NCBI GenBank assembly: GCA_963205005.1
Contig: CAUJHW010000076.1
Span: 1 to 43,662, forward strand
DNA from: Pseudomonadota bacterium
GTDB taxonomy: Bacteria; Pseudomonadota; Alphaproteobacteria; Caulobacterales; Caulobacteraceae
DNA length: 43,662 nt
Reading direction: 5' to 3'
This document shows positions 1-8,309 of the stretch, piece after piece. The notes below the pieces were generated by a model that was given only the letters and a program-made list of their open reading frames with translations, did no database searches and was not told the origin of the DNA. The position numbers and the translations under genes are program-made. Numbering within the stretch: position 1 is the stretch's first letter; the number at the start of each line of letters is the position of its first letter.

Positions 1-240
1 GGGCACCGCCTCCAGCAGTTCGGCGGTCCGCAGCAGCGGCCGCACCAGCAGATCCGATCCGGCGACCGTGCCCTCGCTGGCGGCATGGGCGATGCCGATC
101 TTGGCCTCGCCGCGCCCGAAGACCACCACCTCCTGCACCTCACCGGGCGCCGTGGCCACCGCCTCATCCGCCGCCGCCGGTCCGCAGATCACGCCCATGG
201 CGCACAGCGCGCCCAAACTTACCTTCAACATGCAGATCAT
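1..240 (-). CDS. TonB-dependent receptor, N-terminal part (cut by window edge)
   Basis: Only the first 80 codons are inside the window; the gene continues beyond base 1. The translation from the ATG at 238-240 begins with a signal peptide (residues 1 to about 26, ending in AAADEA). A TonB-box-like stretch follows (EVVVFGRGEAK) and then the start of a plug domain with AASEGTV, RPLLRTAELLEAVP. That pattern is typical of one widespread family of outer-membrane TonB-dependent receptors, which import a scarce metal or chelate using proton-motive force relayed by TonB. The substrate cannot be read from this fragment. A second in-frame ATG at 229-231 is a possible start. The upstream region holds a clean inverted repeat (313-331) that could be its operator. 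Confidence 0.8.
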   Translation of the reverse strand, partial: MICMLKVSLGALCAMGVICGPAAADEAVATAPGEVQEVVVFGRGEAKIGIAHAASEGTVAGSDLLVRPLLRTAELLEAVP

Positions 241-301
241 GGCCCCCAAGCACTGGGTAGGCCGATGCCGCGATCCGCCTCGCGCGGGCAGTACTGAACG
301 G

Positions 302-348
302 TTGCAGCAGCCGTTACAGGCGAGCTGTAACCCTCACCGCCCCTGCAA
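302..348. promoter_or_regulatory. Inverted repeat upstream of the TonB-dependent receptor
   Basis: A perfect inverted repeat GTTACAG-N5-CTGTAAC lies at 313-331, between the receptor start (240) and the thiG stop (375). A weaker outer pair, TTGCAG (302-307) and CTGCAA (343-348), surrounds it but is not centred on the same point. Position and symmetry fit a dimeric repressor site, for example a metal regulator of the receptor. A hairpin at the 3' end of the thiSG transcript is the alternative, although no T-tract follows. Which regulator binds is unknown. Confidence 0.35.
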
Positions 349-374
349 AGCCGCGGGAAGTAAGGCGCGATCCC

Positions 375-1163
375 TCAGATCAGTCCCGACAGCGGCGACG
401 AAGGGTCCGCATACATCCGCTTGCCCATCCGCCCCGCCAGATAGGCTTCCCGCCCGGCGATCACCGCGTGCTTCATGGCGCGCGCCATGCGGATCGGGTC
501 CCTGGCCTCGGCGATGGCGGTGTTCATCAGCACGGCCTCACAGCCCAGCTCCATCGCCAGCACGGCGTCCGAGGCCGTGCCGACGCCGGCGTCCACCAGC
601 ACCGGCACCTTTGTCTGCTCGATGATCAGGCCGAGGTTCAGGACATTCTGGATCCCGCGCCCGGAACCGATCGGCGCGGCCGCCGGCATGATCGCCGCCG
701 CGCCCGCGTCTTCCAGCTTCTGCGCATAGACCGGGTCGTCCGAGCAGTAGACCATCACCTGGAACCCGTCGGCGATCAGCAGCTTCAGCGCCCGCAGCGT
801 CTCTTCCATGTCCGGCAGCAGATGGCGGGTGTTGGACAGCACCTCCAGCTTCACCAGGTCCCAGCCGCCGGCTTCGCGGGCGAGCCTCAGCGTCCGCACC
901 GCGTCCTCGCCGGTGAAACAGCCCGCGGTGTTGGGCAGGAAGGTGAAGCGGTCGGGCTTCACGTGGTCCACCAGCATCGGCTGGCTGGGATCGGACAGGT
1001 TCACCCGGCGCAGGGCCACCGTCACGATCTCGGCGCCCGCGGCCTCGGCGGCGGCGGCGTTCTGGGCATAGTCCTTGTACTTTCCCGTGCCGACGATCAG
1101 CCGCGATTTGAACGTGCGGCCCGCGACGCTCCAGGTGTCATCCGTCTGGACAGACCCATCCAT
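375..1163 (-). CDS. thiG: Thiazole synthase ThiG
   Basis: A cytoplasmic TIM-barrel enzyme of 262 residues. It forms the thiazole phosphate ring of thiamine from 1-deoxyxylulose 5-phosphate, dehydroglycine and the sulfur carried as ThiS thiocarboxylate. The substrate-imine lysine fits K105 in DLVKLEVLS. Other family landmarks are [10 protein letters not shown] near residues 22-31, FLPNTAGC near 75-82, the phosphate-binding [10 protein letters not shown] and [11 protein letters not shown]. Length is normal for the family. The ATG at 1161-1163 lies two bases after the thiS stop, so the two genes form a tight operon and are probably translationally coupled. The protein-level match is strong along the whole length. 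Confidence 0.97.
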   Translation of the reverse strand: MDGSVQTDDTWSVAGRTFKSRLIVGTGKYKDYAQNAAAAEAAGAEIVTVALRRVNLSDPSQPMLVDHVKPDRFTFLPNTAGCFTGEDAVRTLRLAREAGGWDLVKLEVLSNTRHLLPDMEETLRALKLLIADGFQVMVYCSDDPVYAQKLEDAGAAAIMPAAAPIGSGRGIQNVLNLGLIIEQTKVPVLVDAGVGTASDAVLAMELGCEAVLMNTAIAEARDPIRMARAMKHAVIAGREAYLAGRMGKRMYADPSSPLSGLI

Positions 1164-1165
1164 GG

Positions 1166-1366
1166 TCAGCCGCCTCCAATGAAATGCACGATCTCGATCC
1201 GGTCGCCGTCCGCCAGCGGGGTCCGCCCGTAGGCCGACCGGGGCACGATCTCCAGGTTCAGCTCCACCGCCACCTTCTTCGTGTCGAGGCCGAGCGCGAT
1301 CACCAGCGCCGCCACGTCGGCGACCCCCTGAAAGGCCCGGATTTCTCCATTCACGGTCAGCTGCAA
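1166..1366 (-). CDS. thiS: Sulfur carrier protein ThiS
   Basis: A 66-residue ubiquitin-like sulfur carrier. Its C-terminus HFIGGG carries the Gly-Gly tail that is adenylated and converted to a thiocarboxylate before sulfur transfer to ThiG. The reading frame has no ATG at the right place. The start appears to be TTG at 1364-1366, giving (M)QLTVNGE, which is where ThiS proteins normally begin; a purine-rich GAGGGAGAG stretch sits just upstream as ribosome binding site. The gene is followed by thiG after two bases and is divergent from aroQ, with about 76 bases between them. I see no TPP riboswitch in that gap. Confidence 0.92.
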   Translation of the reverse strand: MQLTVNGEIRAFQGVADVAALVIALGLDTKKVAVELNLEIVPRSAYGRTPLADGDRIEIVHFIGGG

Positions 1367-1442
1367 GTGGGGCTCTCCCTCGGCATGCTTGTGACCCGCT
1401 CCCCCGCCCGTTACAAGACGGCGGAATCGACGGCGGAGCCGA

Positions 1443-1889
1443 ATGCCGAAACCGATCTATGTGCTGAGCGGCCCCAACCTCAATCTTCTGGGGAGCCGCG
1501 AGCCCGAAATCTACGGACATCAGACCCTGGACGACGTGCGTGGCCTTTGCGAGGCGCGGGCGAAGTCCCTGGGCTACGAAGTCGTGTTCCGGCAATCCAA
1601 CCATGAGGGCGAGCTCGTGGACTGGATCCAGGAGGCGCGGACCGACGCCGCCGCCCTGGTCCTGAACCCCGCCGCCTACGGTCACACCTCCATCGCCATC
1701 CTCGACGCCCTGAAGATGCTCAGTATCCCCATCGTCGAGTGCCACCTCTCCAACCCGGCCGCCCGCGAGGCGTTCCGGCGCGAGACTTACGTGTCGCTGG
1801 CCGCCACCGGACTGGTCTCCGGCTTCGGGGCGGCGAGCTATGAACTGGCCGTCGAGGCCGCCGCGGGCCTCGCCCGCTCTGCGAAATAG
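1443..1889 (+). CDS. aroQ: Type II 3-dehydroquinate dehydratase
   Basis: The third enzyme of the shikimate pathway: it dehydrates 3-dehydroquinate to 3-dehydroshikimate in the cytoplasm, as a dodecamer in this family. The 148-residue protein has the type II signature [16 protein letters not shown] near residues 10-25. The residues known to matter fall at familiar numbers: R19, Y24, N75, H81, the catalytic base H101 (ECHLSN) and R112. The GHTSIAI segment replaces the more usual THTSVAI. It is the first gene of the run aroQ-accB-accC-aat, an order I recall from many alphaproteobacteria. accB starts 21 bases after its stop. Confidence 0.97.
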   Translation: MPKPIYVLSGPNLNLLGSREPEIYGHQTLDDVRGLCEARAKSLGYEVVFRQSNHEGELVDWIQEARTDAAALVLNPAAYGHTSIAILDALKMLSIPIVECHLSNPAAREAFRRETYVSLAATGLVSGFGAASYELAVEAAAGLARSAK

Positions 1890-1910
1890 ACGAAAGACAA
1901 GGGCCGAGAC

Positions 1911-2396
1911 ATGGCTACGACCTCCAAGGCGCCCGCCGATCCGATCGACTCGCGCCTCGTGCGCAAGCTGGCCGACATCCTCACCGAAACCGGCCTGTCC
2001 GAGATCGAGGTCGAGCATGGCGGACTGAAGATCCGCGTGGCGAAACAGCTGGGCCAGGCCCAGGCCGTCCACTATGCCCCTGCGCCCGTCGCGGCAGCCC
2101 CGGCTCCGGCGGCTGCGCCCGCCGCCGCAGCAGCCGTCCCCGCCGCCCCGGCCCGCGCCGCCGGCGACGAGGTGAAGTCGCCCATGGTCGGCACCGTCTA
2201 CCTGCAGCCGAATCCCGGCTCGCCCGCCTTCGTGAAGGTTGGCGACACGGTCGAGGCCGGCCAGACACTCTTCATCATCGAGGCGATGAAGACCATGAAC
2301 CCGATCCCCGCGCCGCGCGCCGGCAAGCTGCTGGAGATCCTGGTCGAGGACGCCCAGCCGGTGGAGTTCGGCGAACCCCTCGCCATCATCGGGTAG
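1911..2396 (+). CDS. accB: Acetyl-CoA carboxylase biotin carboxyl carrier protein
   Basis: The 161-residue carrier subunit of acetyl-CoA carboxylase, the committed step of fatty acid synthesis. The N-terminal domain (about 1-50) is followed by an Ala/Pro-rich flexible linker (about 55-85) and a biotinyl domain (about 86-161). The biotin attachment lysine is K127 in EAMKTMN; the third position after Lys-Thr differs slightly from the common EAMKMMN form. The stop lies four bases before the accC start, so the carrier and its carboxylase are made together. The GC-rich linker is simple-sequence but in frame and normal for this family. Confidence 0.97.
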   Translation: MATTSKAPADPIDSRLVRKLADILTETGLSEIEVEHGGLKIRVAKQLGQAQAVHYAPAPVAAAPAPAAAPAAAAAVPAAPARAAGDEVKSPMVGTVYLQPNPGSPAFVKVGDTVEAGQTLFIIEAMKTMNPIPAPRAGKLLEILVEDAQPVEFGEPLAIIG

Positions 2397-2400
2397 CCAG

Positions 2401-3747
2401 ATGTTCGACAAGATCCTGATCGCGAACCGCGGCGAGATCGCCCTGCGCGTCCACCGGGCGTGCAAGGAGATGGGCATCGCCACCGTCGCGGTGCACTCCG
2501 AGGCCGATTCGTCGGCCATGTGGGTGCGGCTGGCCGACGAGAGCGTCTGCATCGGCCCCGCCCCGGCGGCGAAGAGCTACCTGCACATCCCCGCGATCAT
2601 CGCCGCCTGCGAGATCACCGGCGCCCAGGCGGTGCACCCCGGCTACGGCTTCCTGTCGGAGAACGCCCGCTTCGCCGAGATCGTGAACGCCCACGGCTTC
2701 ACCTTCATCGGGCCCAAGCCTGAGCACATCCGCATGATGGGCGACAAGATCACCGCGAAGCAGGCGGTGAAGGCCGCCGGCATCCCCGTGGTCCCCGGCT
2801 CCGACGGCGCCGTGACCACCGAGGAGGAGGCCCTGGCCGCCGCTCAGGAGATCGGCTTCCCCGTGCTGATCAAGGCCGCCGCCGGCGGTGGCGGGCGCGG
2901 CATGAAGGTCGCCAAGACCCAGGAAGACCTGGTCGAGGCCGTCCAGACCGCCCGCTCCGAGGCCAAGGCCGCCTTTGGCGACGACGCGGTCTACATGGAG
3001 CGCTACCTCCAGACCCCGCGCCACATCGAGATCCAGGTGATCGCCGACAGCTTCGGCAACGTCTGCCACCTGGGCGAACGCGACTGTTCGCTGCAGCGCC
3101 GTCACCAGAAGGTGCTGGAAGAGGCCCCCTCGCCCGCCCTCGACGCCGCCGGACGCGCGAAGATCGGCAAGGTCGTGGTCGATGCGATCAAGGCCATCGG
3201 CTACCTCGGCGTCGGCACCATCGAGTTCCTGTACGAGAACGGCGAGTTCTTCTTCATCGAGATGAACACCCGCCTGCAGGTTGAGCACCCGGTCACCGAG
3301 GCGATCACCGGCATCGACCTGGTCCGCGAGCAGATCCGCATCGCCGCCGGCCTGCCGCTGTCGTTCAGGCAGTCGGACATTGTCTTCGAAGGCCACGCCA
3401 TCGAGTGCCGGATCAACGCCGAGAACCCGAAGACCTTCGCCCCCTCGCCGGGTCTGGTCACAGACTACCACGCCCCCGGCGGCCTCGGCGTGCGGATGGA
3501 TAGCGCCCTCTATGCCGGCTATTCGATCCCGCCCTTCTACGACAGCCTGATCGGCAAGCTCATCGTCCACGGCCGCGACCGCGAGGAGTGCATCGCGCGC
3601 CTCAATCGCTGCCTGGGCGAGATCGTGGTCGGCGGCATCGACACCAACATCGCGCTGTTCCAGGAACTGCTGCAGCAGCCCGACATCCTGACGGGCGACT
3701 ACAACATCCACTGGCTGGAACGCTGGATGGCCGCCAACGCTGGCTGA
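2401..3747 (+). CDS. accC: Acetyl-CoA carboxylase biotin carboxylase subunit
   Basis: The ATP-grasp biotin carboxylase (448 residues). It uses ATP and bicarbonate to carboxylate the biotin on AccB. The N-terminal domain begins [16 protein letters not shown]. The glycine-rich ATP loop GGGGRGMK is at residues 162-169, the metal/ATP segment [14 protein letters not shown] is near 287-300 with the catalytic arginine at R291, and a C-terminal domain completes the fold. Length matches the free-standing subunit found in bacteria that also have separate AccA and AccD, which are not in this window. It is in an operon with accB (four-base gap). Confidence 0.98.
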   Translation: MFDKILIANRGEIALRVHRACKEMGIATVAVHSEADSSAMWVRLADESVCIGPAPAAKSYLHIPAIIAACEITGAQAVHPGYGFLSENARFAEIVNAHGFTFIGPKPEHIRMMGDKITAKQAVKAAGIPVVPGSDGAVTTEEEALAAAQEIGFPVLIKAAAGGGGRGMKVAKTQEDLVEAVQTARSEAKAAFGDDAVYMERYLQTPRHIEIQVIADSFGNVCHLGERDCSLQRRHQKVLEEAPSPALDAAGRAKIGKVVVDAIKAIGYLGVGTIEFLYENGEFFFIEMNTRLQVEHPVTEAITGIDLVREQIRIAAGLPLSFRQSDIVFEGHAIECRINAENPKTFAPSPGLVTDYHAPGGLGVRMDSALYAGYSIPPFYDSLIGKLIVHGRDREECIARLNRCLGEIVVGGIDTNIALFQELLQQPDILTGDYNIHWLERWMAANAG

Positions 3748-3786
3748 GGCGTTCCCTGCGGGACGGTGTCGGACTAGACCGGATCC

Positions 3787-4587
3787 ATGTCTGCGTTCGA
3801 CGCCAGCGACCTCCTGGACTGCTACGCCCGCGGCGTGTTCCCGATGGCCGATGCACGGGAGGACGCCCGTGTCTTCCTGATCGACCCGGAGCACCGCGGC
3901 GTCATCCCGCTCCGGGGCTTCCACGTCTCGCGCCGTCTGGCGCGCACCGTCCGGAGCGAGCCGTTCGAGGTTCGGGTGGACACCGCCTTCCATGACGTGG
4001 TCCTGGCCTGCGCGGCGTCTGGCCCGGGCCGCACCGAGACCTGGATCAACCGGCCGATCGAGAGCCTCTACCAGCAGCTTTTCGAACACGGTCACGCCCA
4101 CAGCGTCGAGTGCTGGCAGGACGGCGAGCTGGTCGGCGGCCTCTACGGCGTCTCGCTGCGCGGAGCCTTCTTCGGCGAGAGCATGTTCTCCCGCCGCCGC
4201 GACGCCTCGAAGGTGGCGCTCGTGCATCTGGTCGGGCGCCTGATCGGCGGCGGCTACCGCCTGCTCGACGCCCAGTTCATGACCGAGCATCTGGCCCAGT
4301 TCGGAACCGAGGAAATCCCCCGCGCCGAGTATCATCGCCGCCTGGAACGCGCGCTGGAGGTCGAGGGCGACTTCTACGGCGTCGGCGGCGCGGGCTCGGG
4401 GGCCTTGGGCGCTACTTCCGGCGATGGCTTCGGCGCCGACTCAGGCGCGACCGCGGCGGGCGGAATCTCCAGCGTCTTCGGCTCCACGGCGGCGACGGGC
4501 GCCTTGGCCACAGCCGGGCGCGGTGCGGCGGCGGCGACCGGGGTCACCGGCGCGTTGGTCCTGCAGCTGATCGCCCAGGCGTCATAG
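3787..4587 (+). CDS. aat: Leucyl/phenylalanyl-tRNA-protein transferase
   Basis: Transfers Leu or Phe from aminoacyl-tRNA to proteins with N-terminal Arg or Lys, marking them for the ClpS/ClpAP N-end rule pathway. The core (residues 1 to about 197) has the family landmarks [40 protein letters not shown] and [15 protein letters not shown]. After DFYG the protein continues about 70 residues in Gly/Ala-rich sequence and ends VLQLIAQAS. This extension is the antisense of the DUF2155 gene (214-base overlap). The open frame is real; whether the whole tail is functional is uncertain. As recalled, some alphaproteobacterial Aat proteins have a similar LQ-x-I-x-Q-x-S ending, which argues that translation does reach the last codons. 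Confidence 0.93.
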   Translation: MSAFDASDLLDCYARGVFPMADAREDARVFLIDPEHRGVIPLRGFHVSRRLARTVRSEPFEVRVDTAFHDVVLACAASGPGRTETWINRPIESLYQQLFEHGHAHSVECWQDGELVGGLYGVSLRGAFFGESMFSRRRDASKVALVHLVGRLIGGGYRLLDAQFMTEHLAQFGTEEIPRAEYHRRLERALEVEGDFYGVGGAGSGALGATSGDGFGADSGATAAGGISSVFGSTAATGALATAGRGAAAATGVTGALVLQLIAQAS

Positions 4588-5162
4588 GTCGCGTGCTCCA
4601 CCGGGTTCAGGCCCGGCGACGAGGCGTACATCCAACCCTTGAACGCCTGGCGCGGCGGCGGGCTGAGGCGGCCCGGCTGCGGGCGCGGCTGGGAATCGAT
4701 GGTCAGGTAGACAATCGAGTCCTCGATCGGTTCGTTGGGCGCAGAGCGCTCGCAGGCACGCACGGTGAACACCAGGCCCTTCCAGCGCACCGGACGGCCC
4801 ACGGCGGCCTCGAACCGGAGGGTCTCGGCCGTCACCTTGTCCAGGGCCTGCAGGACGGCGACGTTGTAGCGGGCGCGGCGGACGACGGTCTCGACCGGCT
4901 TCTCGGCCACCTGCTCCTTCGGCGCGGCGGCCGGGGCGACGTCCGTCTCTTCCACCGGCGGCGGCGCGGCGACAGGTCCGGGCGCTGCGACGGAGGCGGG
5001 AGGCGCCTCCTCGGGCGCAGGCGCGCTCACACCAGGCTCGGGGGCGACCGGGGCGGCGGGCGGCGCCGGCTGGGCCGAGACCATCCCGGCCAACAGCGCG
5101 CCCACGGCCACGCCAAGCCCGGCGCGACGGATGAGATGGGGTGGGAGGCGGCGCGGGCCCAC
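4374..5162 (-). CDS. DUF2155 domain-containing secreted protein
   Basis: A 262-residue protein. Its N-terminal signal-like segment (about 11-31) is followed by a long Pro/Ala-rich region (about 31-85). The conserved DUF2155 domain (about 90-200) contains [51 protein letters not shown] and ends near AISC. A further Pro/Ala-rich tail of about 62 residues follows, and this tail is antisense to the 3' end of aat. The function of DUF2155 is not known; the sequence suggests an exported or envelope-associated protein. It starts two bases after the NDUFA12 stop, so both are transcribed together. That neighbour pairing is, as recalled, common in alphaproteobacteria. Confidence 0.88.
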   Translation of the reverse strand: MGPRRLPPHLIRRAGLGVAVGALLAGMVSAQPAPPAAPVAPEPGVSAPAPEEAPPASVAAPGPVAAPPPVEETDVAPAAAPKEQVAEKPVETVVRRARYNVAVLQALDKVTAETLRFEAAVGRPVRWKGLVFTVRACERSAPNEPIEDSIVYLTIDSQPRPQPGRLSPPPRQAFKGWMYASSPGLNPVEHATYDAWAISCRTNAPVTPVAAAAPRPAVAKAPVAAVEPKTLEIPPAAVAPESAPKPSPEVAPKAPEPAPPTP

Positions 5163-5164
5163 GG

Positions 5165-5569
5165 CTATTCCGGGGTCCAGGCCTCGTAGTCGCCCGTGGC
5201 GCGCTGCCGATCGCCGCCGCGCGAGATCGCCCCCTGCGGCCGGCGGGCGTGGATCGTGCCCGTCAGGTTCGGCAGGTGCGGCTTTTCCCAGGGCTTGATC
5301 ACGAACGGCGCCACGGTCGGCGGGTCGTCGAAGGTGAAGCGCAGCCAGCCGTGCCAGTCCGGCGTCACCTTGGAGGCGTCGGCATAGCCCTTGTAGATCA
5401 CCCAGCGCCGCTTGCGCCCGCGGTCATAGCTGTCGCGGTCATCGCGGGCTTCGTAATAGCGGTTGCCCAGCTCGTCCTGACCGACCAGCCGGCCGCGCTT
5501 GGCCACGGTGAAGTGGATGCCGGTGGTGGCGCCGTTCCACCAGGTGAAGATGGTCTTCAGGACGGACAA
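5165..5569 (-). CDS. NADH:ubiquinone oxidoreductase subunit NDUFA12
   Basis: A 134-residue homologue of the mitochondrial complex I accessory subunit NDUFA12 (B17.2), a peripheral subunit of respiratory complex I that in bacteria is essentially limited to alphaproteobacteria. Family landmarks are LKTIFTWWNGATTG at the N-terminus, VGQDELGNRYYE, RRWVIYKGYADASKVTPDWHGWL and a C-terminal region with KPHLPNLTGT. The gene stands outside the nuo operon, as usual. It leads the two-gene unit with the DUF2155 gene. Upstream, 190 bases separate it from the divergent NrdJ-like gene. Confidence 0.95.
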   Translation of the reverse strand: MSVLKTIFTWWNGATTGIHFTVAKRGRLVGQDELGNRYYEARDDRDSYDRGRKRRWVIYKGYADASKVTPDWHGWLRFTFDDPPTVAPFVIKPWEKPHLPNLTGTIHARRPQGAISRGGDRQRATGDYEAWTPE

Positions 5570-5671
5570 ATCAGGACTCTTCCGGGGCTGAATTCGCCGG
5601 GACTATAGGGGTCCGTCCCGGGGGCGTCCACCCGGCGCCAGCGGTCGCGCCCCGATCCGGCGATCTCCAAT

Positions 5672-5704
5672 ATGTTGTGGATGACACCCACACGGCCCCA
5701 ACAT
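5672..5704. promoter_or_regulatory. Imperfect inverted repeat in divergent promoter region
   Basis: Within the 190-base gap between the divergent NDUFA12 and NrdJ-like genes lies ATGTTG (5672-5677) facing CAACAT (5699-5704), with TGTGG (5676-5680) and CCACA (5688-5692) inside. The two pairs are not centred on the same point. The sequence is locally AT-richer than its surroundings. It could be an operator or simply a promoter segment; it does not match the NrdR box closely enough to be called one. Confidence 0.25.
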
Positions 5705-5759
5705 CTATTGCCGACCTCGGCCGCAGCCGCCTAGGCTTACGCCCCTGAGGGAGTCGGAC

Positions 5760-8213
5760 ATGGGCGCCGGGACGTCGAACGTCGGAATCGAGGGCAGGAC
5801 GCTCGAACTGGGGGGGCGCCTGGTCGAGGTCGAGGCTCCCGCCCACTTCACCAACGCGCGCCTGGAGGCCTGGATCGACTGGGCCGAGGGCCGCACCGAT
5901 CTCGCCGCCGCCATTCTCGAATACGCCTACGGCCTGGCCGGCAAGGCCCAGTCGCGCGGCCTGACCCGGGACCTCCGCGCCCGCACCCGCTTCCGCGACG
6001 CCATTTCAGAGGCGATGCTGCAGGGCGCCATCGCGCTTCGTCCGGCGCGGACCGCGCTCCGGGTGCTCGAGGACGGCGCCGAGGCGCTCGATCGCCTGAC
6101 CGCGGCGCACCGGGGTCGCGAGGCCGCCCGCGCCGCCGCCGGCCTGCTGGGCGCACGCCTTCAGTCGGTCATGGATGCCGTCCTCCGCTGCGACGGCCCG
6201 CCTGAGGCCTGCGCCGACCCGGCCCGCAACACCAGCCTCGCCCGCGCCGCCGAGGCCGCCCGAGCCGCCGGGGCCGACGACGCCACCCTGATGGACGCCA
6301 TCTCGCTGGCGCGCTCCGGCGAGAGCATCTGGCCCTGCGCGCCGCCGACCCCCGCGCCGGCCGCCCCGGTGACGGCCGTCGTCGACGACATCTCCGCCCT
6401 GGCCCGGGCAGCCTGGACCACGGGCCGGGTGATCGCCGCGCACGACTCCGGCTCGGCTGCCGCCATCGCCGAGGCGGCCGCCTTCCCGGTCGCCGGCGTG
6501 GACTTGATGGCCTTCTGGCGCGACGCCGCCTTCGATGACGCCGCCTTCGCCAGCCACGTGGCCCTCGCCGTCATGGCCCTGGGCGCCGAGAGCGAGGGGC
6601 CGCTGCTGCTGACCCTCGGCGGGCTGGGTGACTGGCTGGCCGCTCACGGCTTCGACTACGACAGTGACGACGCCCGCCAGGCGTCCCGCAACCTGTTCCT
6701 CTCGGCCCGACAGGCGGCTGAGGCCTTCGACCTCGACGTCCGCCTCGGACTGGTCAGCGATCCCGAACTGGCGCTGCGCCTCGGGGCCCGTCTGGACAGC
6801 GCGCCGTGGAATGGCCCCGTCACCGTGGCCGAGACCGCCGATGGCGAGCTGGTCCGGGTGCTGTCCGAGGCCGGTCGCATGGCCCTTGCCGCCGTCGACG
6901 CCGACCTCGCCACCGCCCAGGCCGCCCTGCTGGGCCATCGCAGTCTGGCCGACGCGCCCGGCGTGAACGTCCAGAGCCTCGTGGCCCGCGGCTTCACGGC
7001 CCTGGAGATCGAGGCCGCACAAGCCGAGCTGCCGTTCGTCCGCGCCCTGCCCCGCGCCTTCACTCCCGCCATCGTCGGCGACGGCTTCCTGCGCGACGTC
7101 CTGGGGGCCACGCCGGAACAGCTCGCCGACCCCGGCCTCGACGTCCTGGCCCTTGCCGGGTTCACGAGCGAGGACGTCGCGGCCGCCCAGGCGCATGTCC
7201 TGGGCGTGGAAAACCTCTCTGAAGCCGCGGCACTGGTCGAAGCCCAGCGCCGGGCCCTGCGCGGCGCCGCCGAGATGGGGCCTGCGCCCCACGCCGCCAT
7301 GCTGGCCGCGCTTGCCCCGGTGCTGGATGTCCCGCCCGTTCTCGAGGTCGTTCTGCCCTGGGCCGCCGGCCCGGCCGAGTTGGCGGAAGCCCTGACAGGC
7401 GCCGCCGTCGCGACCCATATCCGCCGCGAGGCGCCGCCGGCGTCCCTGTCGCTCGACATCCCCGCCGTGGCCGACCTGGCCGTCCGAACGGCCGCCGCCG
7501 CGCCGCCGCCCGAGCCTGAGGAACGGATCGTCGAGCGCATCGTCGAGCGCGATCGCACCCGCCGCAAGCTGCCCGACCGCCGGAAGGGATACATCCAGAA
7601 AGCCAGCGTGGGCGGCCACAAGGTCTATCTGCACACCGGCGAGTATGACGACGGCGAGCTCGGCGAGATCTTCATCGACATGCACAAGGAAGGCGCGGCC
7701 TTCCGCTCGCTGATGAACAACTTCGCGGTGTCGATCTCGCTCGGCCTGCAGCACGGCGTGCCGCTGGAAGAGTTCGTGGACGCCTTCGTGTTCACCCGCT
7801 TCGAACCGGCCGGCCCCGTCACCGGCAACGACACGGTGAAGTCGGCCACCTCGATCCTCGACTACATCTTCCGCGAACTGGGGATCAGCTACCTGGGCCG
7901 CGACGACCTGGGCAATGCCGACCCCGGCGAACTCAACGCCGACGGACTGGGCCACGGCAAGGCCGACGCGGTGTCTGGCGAGGAACTCCAGCCCGCCTCG
8001 CGCTTCATCTCCCGCGGTTTCGCCCGCGGCGCCGCGCCCGACAATCTGGTGTTCCTGCCCAGCGCCAATCGCGGCGCAGGACCTGCGGCGATGCGGTCCG
8101 CCGAGGTCTGCGCGGCCTGCGGCGACATCGCCGTGGTCCGCAAGGGCCAGGCGCTGATCTGCGAGACCTGCGGCGCCCGCGCCGGCCGCGCGCCTGAGGA
8201 CCAGACAGGCTGA
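5760..8213 (+). CDS. NrdJ-like TSCPD-domain protein, probable catalytically dead class II ribonucleotide reductase relative
   Basis: An 817-residue protein. From about residue 600 on it is almost a standard tail of adenosylcobalamin-dependent ribonucleotide reductase: the TSCPD domain ([57 protein letters not shown]) and a terminal zinc ribbon with C784, C787, C801 and C804. Upstream, fragments can still be lined up with NrdJ ([53 protein letters not shown]). However, the region is shorter and rich in Ala, and I find no NPCSE-type active-site motif. In the tail, cysteines that NrdJ normally has (VRNGTC, and the final GCS) are replaced here by VRKGQA and GRA. Enzymatic ribonucleotide reduction is therefore unlikely. 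A regulatory, scaffold or nucleotide-sensing role is possible but unproven. Single gene, divergent from NDUFA12. Confidence 0.82.
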   Translation: MGAGTSNVGIEGRTLELGGRLVEVEAPAHFTNARLEAWIDWAEGRTDLAAAILEYAYGLAGKAQSRGLTRDLRARTRFRDAISEAMLQGAIALRPARTALRVLEDGAEALDRLTAAHRGREAARAAAGLLGARLQSVMDAVLRCDGPPEACADPARNTSLARAAEAARAAGADDATLMDAISLARSGESIWPCAPPTPAPAAPVTAVVDDISALARAAWTTGRVIAAHDSGSAAAIAEAAAFPVAGVDLMAFWRDAAFDDAAFASHVALAVMALGAESEGPLLLTLGGLGDWLAAHGFDYDSDDARQASRNLFLSARQAAEAFDLDVRLGLVSDPELALRLGARLDSAPWNGPVTVAETADGELVRVLSEAGRMALAAVDADLATAQAALLGHRSLADAPGVNVQSLVARGFTALEIEAAQAELPFVRALPRAFTPAIVGDGFLRDVLGATPEQLADPGLDVLALAGFTSEDVAAAQAHVLGVENLSEAAALVEAQRRALRGAAEMGPAPHAAMLAALAPVLDVPPVLEVVLPWAAGPAELAEALTGAAVATHIRREAPPASLSLDIPAVADLAVRTAAAAPPPEPEERIVERIVERDRTRRKLPDRRKGYIQKASVGGHKVYLHTGEYDDGELGEIFIDMHKEGAAFRSLMNNFAVSISLGLQHGVPLEEFVDAFVFTRFEPAGPVTGNDTVKSATSILDYIFRELGISYLGRDDLGNADPGELNADGLGHGKADAVSGEELQPASRFISRGFARGAAPDNLVFLPSANRGAGPAAMRSAEVCAACGDIAVVRKGQALICETCGARAGRAPEDQTG

Positions 8214-8309
8214 CCCGGCGGGATTTCCCGAGTCTGGGTAATCAACCCGGCCTAAGTCCTTCGAAATTACCGCGAATTAAGTGGCGGCCCCCGGGCTGAG
8301 GAGGCACAG

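Noticed and set aside
1367..1442. Possible TPP riboswitch between thiS and aroQ
   Set aside because: The gap is only 76 bases and shows no THI-element core; thiS-thiG may be controlled otherwise.
2386..4335. Long minus-strand open frame opposite accC and aat (649 codons)
   Set aside because: It is antisense to two certain genes, has His/Asp/Gly-rich low-complexity composition typical of a shadow frame in high-GC DNA, and no domain or ribosome binding site.
6006..7955. Long minus-strand open frame opposite the NrdJ-like gene
   Set aside because: The plus-strand frame has a recognisable TSCPD domain. The minus frame is a Gly/Arg/Asp-rich shadow.
8255..8282. Possible CtrA box (TTAC-N6-TTAA) before the pentapeptide gene
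   Set aside because: The spacing is six rather than seven and the first half-site is imperfect; chance similarity is as likely.
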